Assembly: GCF_946480385.1 (NCBI RefSeq)
Contig: NZ_CAMLJP010000183.1
Span: 1-5,910 of the forward strand
DNA length: 5,910 nucleotides
Direction: 5' to 3'
Source of the DNA: an uncultured Azospirillum sp.
GTDB lineage: Bacteria > Pseudomonadota > Alphaproteobacteria > Azospirillales > Azospirillaceae
Part shown: piece after piece, positions 1-5,457 of the stretch
Layout: each line of letters opens with the position of its first letter
Position numbering within the stretch: position 1 is the stretch's first letter
The notes under the pieces: generated by a model
Databases searched by the model: none
Seen by the model: only the letters and a program-made list of their open reading frames with translations
Told to the model about the DNA's origin: nothing
Position numbers and translations under genes: made by a program

Positions 1-15
1 CTTGTCTAAGAGCGG

Positions 16-50
16 GTTTCGATATATCTAAGTTTTCGTTATATCGAAAC
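16..50. promoter_or_regulatory. Probable PadR operator: 10-bp perfect inverted repeat
   Basis: GTTTCGATAT at 16-25 is matched exactly by its reverse complement ATATCGAAAC at 41-50, with a 15-nt spacer. The block is much more AT-rich than the rest of the window and ends 19 nt before the PadR start codon. TCTAAG also occurs twice, at 5-10 and 27-32, 22 bp apart, which is about two helical turns. PadR regulators, including YqjI, usually bind inverted repeats in their own promoters, so autoregulation is inferred. The -10-like hexamers TATATC (23-28 and 40-45) lie within or at the edges of the repeat, so binding would block RNA polymerase. The same site could serve a divergent gene left of the window, which cannot be seen. 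Confidence 0.7.
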
Positions 51-69
51 TGCATCAAGAGAGGGTTCC

Positions 70-693
70 ATGCTTCGGCATCTGTTTCACAATCACGGCC
101 GCCGCTTCTCGCGTCCGGAGTTCGACGACGAGATGACGGAGGGGCGGGGGGAAGGACGCGGCCGGCACGGCCGCCATGGCCATCGCGGCGGCTGGGAAGG
201 CTGGGGCGGCCATGGGAAAGGCGGCCGGGGAGAGCGGCGCATCTTCGACCATGGCGACCTGCGCCTGGTCCTGCTGTGGTTGATCGCGGAGAAGCCGCGC
301 TCCGGCTATGACCTGATCAAGACGATCGAAGAGATGGTCGGCGGCGCCTACAGCCCCAGCCCCGGCGTCGTCTATCCGACGCTGACCCTGCTGGAGGAGC
401 AGGGCCACATCCGCGTCGGCGCCACCGAGGGCAACAAGAAGCTCTACGAGATCACGCCGGACGGCACGGCGGCGCTGGCGGCGGCGGAGCCGACGGTTGC
501 GGCGGTGCGCGAGCGCATCGCCCATGCGAAGGCCTGCCGCCAGCGTGAATCGTCGCCGCAGATCGTCCGTGCCGTCGAGAACTTCAAGATGGCCCTGCGG
601 ATGCGCCTGTCGCGCGGCGACCTGACGACGGAGCAGACCCAGGCCATCGCCGACATCATCGACAACGCCGCCCGCAGCGTCGAACGCATCTGA
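70..693 (+). CDS. PadR-family transcriptional regulator, YqjI-like, His/Gly-rich N-terminus
   Basis: This 207-residue protein is a DNA-binding repressor of the PadR family. Residues about 62-132 form the winged helix, with the characteristic stretches KPRSGYDLIK, SPSPGVVYPTLTLLEEQG and KKLYEITPDG. Residues about 135-207 are the helical dimerisation part. Residues 1-58 are an extra, low-complexity segment rich in Gly, Arg and His (H4, H7, H9, H33, H36, H38, H48), with H61 just beyond. A similar His-rich extension in E. coli YqjI binds nickel and tunes repression of an iron-reductase gene. Metal sensing here is inferred from that likeness. The start at 70 is supported by a purine-rich GAGAGGG element about 4-8 nt upstream. 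The gene lies 19 nt before the DUF2218 gene and is probably cotranscribed with it. Only one cysteine (C156) is present, so a cysteine-based metal cluster is unlikely. The family call is firm; the ligand is not. Confidence 0.9.
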   Translation: MLRHLFHNHGRRFSRPEFDDEMTEGRGEGRGRHGRHGHRGGWEGWGGHGKGGRGERRIFDHGDLRLVLLWLIAEKPRSGYDLIKTIEEMVGGAYSPSPGVVYPTLTLLEEQGHIRVGATEGNKKLYEITPDGTAALAAAEPTVAAVRERIAHAKACRQRESSPQIVRAVENFKMALRMRLSRGDLTTEQTQAIADIIDNAARSVERI

Positions 694-712
694 CCAAACA
701 GGAGACAAGACC

Positions 713-1006
713 ATGGCCGCATCGACCGCGCGCATCGCGACGCCGAACGGGCGCCGCTACATGACCCAGCTGTGCAAGCATTGGGCGCACAAGTTCGAGG
801 TCGTCTATGACGAGACCCAGGGCCTCGTCCCCTTCAGCCCCGACAGCCGCTGCCGCATGGCCGCCGACGACACGGGGCTAACGCTGACTCTGGAGGTGGC
901 GGAGTCCGGGCAGATGGAGCGCATGCAGGGGGTGGTGATCGACCACCTGAAACGCTTCGCCTTCCGCGAAGATCTGGGGGAGGTGAACTGGACTGGTGTG
1001 GAGTGA
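713..1006 (+). CDS. DUF2218 domain protein
   Basis: This 97-residue protein is a complete stand-alone DUF2218 domain. Recognisable family positions are the block RRYMTQLCKHWAHKFEV (about 14-30), the acidic turn before a short beta stretch, the DHLKRFAFRE block (about 77-86) and the final VNW (91-93). The biochemical function of the domain is not established. It is often found beside, or fused to, siderophore-interacting FAD ferric reductases (ViuB/YqjH type), which points to iron handling. Here it follows a YqjI-like PadR gene with a 19-nt gap. GGAG at 701-704 gives a well-placed ribosome binding site for the ATG at 713. No reductase gene lies downstream in the window; one could be upstream and divergent. 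There is no signal peptide or membrane segment, so it should be cytoplasmic. The conserved C21, H23 and H26 could bind a metal, but that is speculation. Confidence 0.86.
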   Translation: MAASTARIATPNGRRYMTQLCKHWAHKFEVVYDETQGLVPFSPDSRCRMAADDTGLTLTLEVAESGQMERMQGVVIDHLKRFAFREDLGEVNWTGVE

Positions 1007-1053
1007 GGGTCGGGTGAGGAGCATTTTCCCGAATCTGTCTGCGACAAATCCTG

Positions 1054-1081
1054 TTGAGAATTACCGCGCCAGCGGTGTAAA
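1054..1081 (+). promoter_or_regulatory. Putative promoter of the Rrf2 gene with a palindrome in the spacer
   Basis: TTGAGA at 1054-1059 (5 of 6 to the -35 consensus) and TGTAAA at 1076-1081 (4 of 6 to the -10) are separated by 16 bp. Between them lies ACCGC-gcca-GCGGT (1063-1076), a 5-bp perfect inverted repeat that could be an operator, for instance for autoregulation by the Rrf2 protein. A second short dyad, GGTT-ctt-AACC, is at 1084-1094. The rest of the 164-nt gap between DUF2218 and the regulator shows nothing else clear. Confidence 0.45.
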
Positions 1082-1170
1082 ACGGTTCTTAACCAACAGG
1101 CGGGAATGGGAGAGAAGGCGGTTTTCCACCGCCGGGCCGCCCATGGACAGATCACCGGGAGTCGTTCGTG

Positions 1171-1626
1171 ATGCTCCGCATCTCCAAGAAGCTGATGTTC
1201 GCCATCGAGGCGGTCCTCGACATCGCCTACAACGCGGGCACCGAGCCGGTGCAGTCGGGGGAGATCACCCGGCGCCAGGGCATCCCGAAGCGTTATCTGG
1301 AACAGGTGCTGCAGCAGCTGGTGCGCGAAGGCGTGCTGGCCGGCGTGCGGGGCCCGCGCGGCGGTTACCGGCTGGCGCGCGAGCGGCGGCGGATCACGCT
1401 GGGCGAGATCGTCAAGGTCGTCCGCGCGATGGAGACCGCCACCGATCCGATCGAAGAGCCGGCCGGTTCCGTGCTGGGCCATCAGGTGGTGCGTCCGCTG
1501 TGGGGCGAACTGCAGGAAGAGTGCATGGCGAAGCTCGACACCATCACCATCGAGGATCTGTGCATGCGCGCGCGGCGCGCCGGGGTGGAGAGCGAAACCG
1601 AGGACCGGATCGACTTCACCATCTGA
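1171..1626 (+). CDS. Rrf2-family transcriptional regulator (CymR-like, no Fe-S cysteine cluster)
   Basis: This 151-residue protein fits the usual Rrf2/IscR family length. The N-terminal winged helix spans about residues 1-75. It has the family's recognition helix and wing: GIPKRYLEQVLQQL (37-50), then GVRGPRGGYRLAR (58-70). A long dimerisation helix follows (about 107-122). IscR binds a [2Fe-2S] cluster through three cysteines near positions 92-104 and a histidine. Here that stretch (about 91-106) has no cysteine; the only ones are C118 and C131. It is therefore probably not an Fe-S sensor of the IscR type. The next gene is cysK. In Firmicutes the cluster-free Rrf2 protein CymR works with CysK to sense O-acetylserine, so a cysteine-metabolism role is inferred. 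The ATG at 1171 is preferred, with GGGAG at 1157-1161 and 9 nt spacing; GTG at 1168 is a possible alternative. Confidence 0.88.
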   Translation: MLRISKKLMFAIEAVLDIAYNAGTEPVQSGEITRRQGIPKRYLEQVLQQLVREGVLAGVRGPRGGYRLARERRRITLGEIVKVVRAMETATDPIEEPAGSVLGHQVVRPLWGELQEECMAKLDTITIEDLCMRARRAGVESETEDRIDFTI

Positions 1627-1705
1627 TCTGGTCGGGCTGACGGGGTCGGCATAGGCTGGTGTGGGCGGCCGGGGCATCCCACTTCCCGTTTGCCCCACTT
1701 GCTGT

Positions 1706-1734
1706 TTGACACTGTCCCTGTGCTGGATAATGCT
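1706..1734 (+). promoter_or_regulatory. Putative cysK promoter
   Basis: A perfect -35 hexamer TTGACA lies at 1706-1711. The best -10 match, GATAAT at 1726-1731 (5 of 6), is only 14 bp away, which is short. A 17-bp spacing would place the -10 at AATGCT (1729-1734), which is weaker but shares the ATGCT ending of the putative -10 before the MoeB-like gene. Transcription would start near 1738-1742, leaving a leader of about 45 nt. A separate promoter fits the 158-nt gap between the Rrf2 gene and cysK. Confidence 0.5.
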
Positions 1735-1743
1735 CCGCCTGGG

Positions 1744-1765
1744 GTGTTGAACTCACTTATAACAC
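1744..1765. promoter_or_regulatory. Candidate operator in the cysK leader
   Basis: GTGTT at 1744-1748 is the reverse complement of AACAC at 1761-1765, with a 12-nt AT-rich spacer that contains TTAT. The site falls just downstream of the predicted transcription start, where a repressor would block initiation or elongation. The Rrf2 regulator encoded upstream is the natural candidate. The arms are short, so chance cannot be excluded. Confidence 0.35.
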
Positions 1766-1784
1766 AAATCTCAGAGGTGGAATC

Positions 1785-2744
<960 letters not shown>

Positions 2745-2755
2745 GACTGTACCGA

Positions 2756-2793
2756 TGCGGGTGGGGGCGATCTTTGCCCTTCCCCCACCCGCA
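2756..2793 (+). terminator. Strong hairpin after cysK, terminator-like without a U-tract
   Basis: TGCGGGTGGGGG (2756-2767) pairs perfectly over 12 bp with CCCCCACCCGCA (2782-2793) around a 14-nt loop. It starts 12 nt after the cysK stop codon. No run of T follows, so it is not a textbook intrinsic terminator. In a GC-rich genome it may still end the transcript, assist Rho-dependent termination, or protect the 3' end. Confidence 0.68.
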
Positions 2794-2800
2794 GCCTATC

Positions 2801-2850
2801 GGCGAAATTCCGGTCCGAAATTTGACGGATTTCGCCCTTTCGGGTAATCT
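2801..2850 (+). promoter_or_regulatory. Putative promoter with repeated GAAAT elements
   Basis: GGCGAAAT (2801-2808) and ATTTCGCC (2829-2836) form an 8-bp perfect inverted repeat. A second copy CGAAAT (2816-2821) also pairs with ATTTCG (2829-2834) at shorter range. CGAAATT is thus repeated directly at 2803-2809 and 2816-2822. The elements flank and overlap a -35-like TTGACG (2822-2827). The -10 is unclear: GGTAAT at 2843-2848 with a 15-bp spacer or TAATCT at 2845-2850 with 17 bp. The arrangement suggests an operator, or two alternative RNA hairpins if transcription starts further upstream. Confidence 0.4.
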
Positions 2851-2904
2851 TCCCGCTGACCGCACCGCCGTTTCCGTCCGTGCCGCCGCCGGGGAGTGAC
2901 CGCC

Positions 2905-3696
2905 ATGACGGATATTACCGCCGCCACCTATGTTCCGAACCTGTCGAGCAGCGCCTTCTCCCAGTTGAAGGGGAAGACGAACAAGATCGGCGCGAACGGG
3001 GCCAACGCCGACAGTCAGACCTTCACGGTCAGCAAGGCCGGCGAGTTCAATTTCAAGATCAACAACACCTTCACCAACGTCGAGATCCGCAACGACCGCA
3101 ACGAGGTGGTGACCACCATCAAGTCGCAGGAATCGGCGGCGGACGCCAGCGCGCGGCTGGGACCCGGCACCTACACCGCGACCTTTTCGCAGGCCAACCG
3201 GGCGGCCGGCGTGCGCGACTATTCGATGGACGTCACGGAACGGCAGAATGTCCTGGTGACGGCTGGCGGCGCGACGCTGAAAGGCACGGCGCAGCCGCCG
3301 GAGAACGGCGACACCGGCGTTCAGAAGCACACCTTCAACGTCGTGCAGGGGGGTACCTTCACCGCCGACATCTCGCTTCCCAACACGCGCTGGGCGATGA
3401 TGGACAAGGACGGCAAGGTGGTGGCCGCCAGCGACTCGGGCAAGACCGATGCGGAGCAGACCTTCCTGAAAAAGCCGACCTACAAGCTGGAACCCGGCCA
3501 GTATTCGATGGTGATCGTGCCGCCGGGAGACCTGAAGACCCCGACGGATTTCCGGCTGAGCTTCGTGCCGCGCAATCCCGACCTGTCGGACAGCGGCCTC
3601 AACCAGGAAAGCGCCATCCAGAAGACGCTGCGCGAACGGCAGGACCGGCTGCGCCAGTGGGCGTCGGAAGCGAAGCCCACGACCACCAAAGCCTGA
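2905..3696 (+). CDS. Hypothetical protein with two tandem PPC-like beta-rich repeats
   Basis: I do not recognise a named family for this 263-residue protein. It contains two similar units, about residues 36-111 and 138-221. Both share the pattern TF-x-V, then G-x-F/T, a short alternating hydrophobic strand, a D/N-rich turn before VV (NEVV at 66-69, GKVV at 170-173), and P-G-x-Y (87-90 and 197-200). This spacing resembles PPC-type jelly-roll domains, which often sit in secreted proteins and bind other protein domains or sugars. There is no N-terminal signal peptide, no membrane segment and no cysteine. Residues 1-35 are Ser/Gly/Asn/Lys-rich. The C-terminus (about 234-257) is a charged helix followed by a TTTKA tail. 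The start at 2905 has GGGGAG at 2891-2896 with 8 nt spacing; a GTG at 2896 would overlap that site and is unlikely. Location and role are unknown; export without a Sec signal is possible. Confidence 0.78.
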   Translation: MTDITAATYVPNLSSSAFSQLKGKTNKIGANGANADSQTFTVSKAGEFNFKINNTFTNVEIRNDRNEVVTTIKSQESAADASARLGPGTYTATFSQANRAAGVRDYSMDVTERQNVLVTAGGATLKGTAQPPENGDTGVQKHTFNVVQGGTFTADISLPNTRWAMMDKDGKVVAASDSGKTDAEQTFLKKPTYKLEPGQYSMVIVPPGDLKTPTDFRLSFVPRNPDLSDSGLNQESAIQKTLRERQDRLRQWASEAKPTTTKA

Positions 3697-3712
3697 CGGA
3701 ATCGGGGCCTGA

Positions 3713-3728
3713 CCGGCGGCACTGCCGG
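3713..3728 (+). terminator. Weak GC hairpin after the duplicated-domain gene
   Basis: CCGGC (3713-3717) pairs with GCCGG (3724-3728) around a 6-nt loop; an alternative CGGC-act-GCCG pairing (3717-3727) is also possible. It begins 16 nt after the stop codon at 3694-3696 and is followed by CTTCTC rather than a clean T-run. It could be a weak terminator separating this gene from the next unit, but short GC dyads are common in such sequence. Confidence 0.3.
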
Positions 3729-3754
3729 CTTCTCGGAAAACGCGGCATCGAATG

Positions 3755-3792
3755 TTGCTGCAACGGCCCGTCCTTGCGCTATGCTGCGGGCC
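3755..3792 (+). promoter_or_regulatory. Putative promoter giving a leaderless mRNA for the MoeB-like gene
   Basis: TATGCT at 3780-3785 matches the -10 consensus at 4 of 6 positions and ends 7 nt before the ATG at 3793, so transcription would begin at or next to the start codon. The possible -35, TTGCTG at 3755-3760, is poor and 19 bp away. It lies in a small dyad, GTTG-ctg-CAAC (3754-3764). No Shine-Dalgarno sequence precedes 3793, which agrees with a leaderless transcript. Confidence 0.45.
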
Positions 3793-4581
3793 ATGGACTT
3801 CACGGATACCCAGCTTCACCGCTATTCCCGCCACATCGTGCTGCCGGAAGTCGGCGGCATCGGCCAGGAAAAGCTGTTGCGTTCCAAGGTGCTGGTCGTC
3901 GGTGCCGGCGGCCTGGGCGCGCCCCTGCTGCTCTATCTGGCGGCGGCCGGGGTCGGCACCATCGGCATCGTCGACGACGACACCGTCGACCTGTCGAACC
4001 TGCAGCGTCAGGTGATCCACGACGAATCGTCGCTCGGCCACCCGAAGGTGGAGAGTGCCGCCGCCCGCATCCGGGCGCTGAACCCGGATGTCCGGGTGGA
4101 GACGCATCGGACGCGGATCAACCGCGACAACGCCATGGAACTGATCGCCGGCTATGATCTGGTTGCCGACGGGTCGGACAATTTCGCCACGCGCTTCCTG
4201 CTGAACGATGCCTGTTTCCTGGCCGGCAAGACGCTGGTGTCGGCGGCGATCCTGCGCTTCGACGGGCAGCTGACCACCTTCAAGGCGCATCTGGGCGCGC
4301 CGCACCCCTGCTATCGCTGCCTGTTCCCCGAACCGCCGCCGCGGGGCACCGTGCCGTCCTGCTCGGAAGGTGGGGTTCTGGGGGCGCTGGCCGGCTCCGT
4401 CGGCTCGCTGCAGGCGACGGAGGTGCTGAAGGAGCTGCTGGGGTTGGGCGAGAGCCTGTCGGGCAGCCTGCTGATGATGGACACGCTCTATGCGTCCTAT
4501 CAGCGCATCTCCATCAAGCGGGATCCCGACTGCGCGCTTTGCGGCGATCATCCGACGATCCACGACCTCTCCGCCCACTGA
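3793..4581 (+). CDS. HesA/MoeB/ThiF-family adenylyltransferase (sulfur-carrier activating)
   Basis: This 262-residue E1-like enzyme is expected to adenylate the C-terminal Gly-Gly of a ubiquitin-like sulfur carrier (MoaD, ThiS or similar) with ATP. Features seen are R14 in RYSRHIVLPE, the nucleotide loop VGAGGLG (36-42), DDDTVDLSNLQRQ (61-73), K85 in LGHPKVESA, and the catalytic Asp in DGSDN (126-130). Two zinc-binding pairs are present: C173/C176 and C247/C250. The cysteine that can receive the carrier is C190 in PSCSEGG. There is no C-terminal rhodanese domain, unlike MoeZ or Uba4. MoeB (molybdopterin) and ThiF (thiamine) cannot be separated by sequence alone. The start at 3793 is chosen because family members begin this way; an in-frame ATG at 3781 lies inside the putative -10. 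It is followed by a DsrE-family gene 34 nt later, which supports a sulfur-transfer role. No carrier gene is in the window. Confidence 0.92.
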   Translation: MDFTDTQLHRYSRHIVLPEVGGIGQEKLLRSKVLVVGAGGLGAPLLLYLAAAGVGTIGIVDDDTVDLSNLQRQVIHDESSLGHPKVESAAARIRALNPDVRVETHRTRINRDNAMELIAGYDLVADGSDNFATRFLLNDACFLAGKTLVSAAILRFDGQLTTFKAHLGAPHPCYRCLFPEPPPRGTVPSCSEGGVLGALAGSVGSLQATEVLKELLGLGESLSGSLLMMDTLYASYQRISIKRDPDCALCGDHPTIHDLSAH

Positions 4582-4615
4582 CGGGCGCCGCGGCAAAGAC
4601 GGGAGGCGGCCGATC

Positions 4616-5086
4616 ATGTCCACCACCATATCCGCATCCGCAACCACTGCCGGCGGCACGTCGGCCCTGTCGATCGTGCTGTTCGCCGGCGGCTTCGACC
4701 GCGTCCATTACGCGCTGGTGATGGCCAGCGCCGCGGCGGCCACCAACCGCAAGGTCACGCTGTTCTTCACCGGCCGCGCCCTGCGCGCCCTGGTGCATGA
4801 GACGGAGCCGGGGGTGCTGGGCTGGCACGATCTGGACCCGGCCGACGACGGCAGCACGCCGGTGGCGCGCGACCGCTATTTCGCCACCCACGGCCTCGCC
4901 ACCTTCGAGGAGCTGCTGGAGGCCTGCGTCGCCATGGGCGTCACCGTGATGGCCTGCGAGATGGGGCTGCGGGCGCTGGGGCTGCCGCCCGGCGTCTCGC
5001 TGCGCGCGGATGTTCCGGTCGCCACCGGCGGCGTCGTCACCTTCCTCAACGAGGCGCCCGGCGGCGGCGCCATGCTGTTCGTCTGA
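4616..5086 (+). CDS. DsrE/DsrF-like family protein
   Basis: This 156-residue protein has the DsrE/DsrF/DrsH-type fold pattern. A hydrophobic first strand leads to a GGFDRVHYALVMAS segment (25-38). A second strand, RKVTLFFTGRALRAL, is at 45-59, and GVTVMACEMGLRALGL at 108-123 carries the family's conserved cysteine (C114). The C-terminus, ATGGVVTFLN (136-145), is also typical. DsrE and TusD proteins pass persulfide sulfur between partners, using a cysteine at the equivalent place; many related proteins have no defined role. C104 is a second cysteine nearby. Residues 1-16 are Ser/Thr/Ala-rich and probably disordered. GGGAGG at 4601-4606 sits 9 nt before the ATG, a strong ribosome binding site, and rules out upstream in-frame starts. 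The gene lies 34 nt after the MoeB-like gene and 16 nt before the small orphan, so all three are probably cotranscribed. Sulfur relay with the MoeB-like enzyme is an inference. Confidence 0.8.
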   Translation: MSTTISASATTAGGTSALSIVLFAGGFDRVHYALVMASAAAATNRKVTLFFTGRALRALVHETEPGVLGWHDLDPADDGSTPVARDRYFATHGLATFEELLEACVAMGVTVMACEMGLRALGLPPGVSLRADVPVATGGVVTFLNEAPGGGAMLFV

Positions 5087-5102
5087 CACTGCTGGAATGG
5101 GC

Positions 5103-5360
5103 ATGAGCGACAACCGCGAGATCCTCGACCTCGCCAACCGGTTCGAGTCGATCGCCACTGACGGGTTCGAGGGGCGTCCGTACCGGCCGGCGCTGTCCGA
5201 CCTTGCCACCCGCGTGCGGGAGCGGCCGGGCATGGCGCCGCGCGTCGCCCATGCGCTGGGGATCATGATCCAGCTGATCGGCGAGAGCGATCCCGAGGGG
5301 CGGTTCGCCGCCAAGATCGCCATCCTGCGCGAGGCGGTGGGGCTGCTCGGCGACGCCTGA
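5103..5360 (+). CDS. Small hypothetical protein (85 residues)
   Basis: I recognise no family. The protein is predicted to be mostly helical and soluble, with no cysteine, no signal peptide and no membrane span. It begins with an acidic/amphipathic helix (about 4-18), a central basic stretch rich in Arg (about 25-44), and a hydrophobic helix, AHALGIMIQLIGE (about 49-61), before the end LREAVGLLGDA. It starts 16 nt after the DsrE-family stop codon. GGA at 5094-5096, 6 nt upstream, is a modest ribosome binding site; an in-frame ATG at 5097 is a less likely start. Codon use matches its neighbours, with strong G/C at third positions, so it is likely a real gene. Close spacing suggests it works with, or is expressed alongside, the MoeB-DsrE pair. 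Confidence 0.68.
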   Translation: MSDNREILDLANRFESIATDGFEGRPYRPALSDLATRVRERPGMAPRVAHALGIMIQLIGESDPEGRFAAKIAILREAVGLLGDA

Positions 5361-5418
5361 AGTCGGCACCCGATATAGGCGCAAGGCAGCCATGCGTCAC
5401 GCTGGAGATGCGCGCCCC

Positions 5419-5435
5419 GTCATGGGAGCGATGAC
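5419..5435. promoter_or_regulatory. Short dyad upstream of the AhpD-like gene
   Basis: GTCAT (5419-5423) and ATGAC (5431-5435) form a 5-bp inverted repeat with a 7-nt spacer, ending 22 nt before the start codon. An overlapping dyad is GGAG (5425-5428) with CTCC (5437-5440), which could also fold in the leader RNA. The 97-nt gap holds no convincing -35/-10 pair. The site is only a candidate for redox-linked control. Confidence 0.2.
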
Positions 5436-5457
5436 ACTCCAAACGAGGATGAACACC

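Noticed and set aside
55..735. Minus-strand frame covering the PadR gene
   Set aside because: Low-complexity Ala/Arg/Asp translation antisense to a clear PadR protein.
1168..1170. GTG start for the Rrf2 gene
   Set aside because: Possible, but the ATG directly after it gives the usual family N-terminus and acceptable ribosome-site spacing.
996..1640. Plus-strand frame overlapping the Rrf2 gene in another phase
   Set aside because: It runs over the promoter and the full Rrf2 gene; its Arg/Gly/Ala-rich translation shows no domain.
3755..3792. A riboswitch, such as a thiamine or molybdenum-cofactor element, before the MoeB-like gene
   Set aside because: The gap after the preceding gene is only about 96 nt, and no conserved thi-box or Moco-type pairing is visible; the promoter appears to start transcription at the ATG.
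2880..4157. Plus-strand 425-codon frame in a different phase from the duplicated-domain gene
   Set aside because: It crosses two real genes and is rich in Arg, Gly, Gln and His with no motif; the overlapping frame has a good ribosome binding site and a coherent domain pattern.
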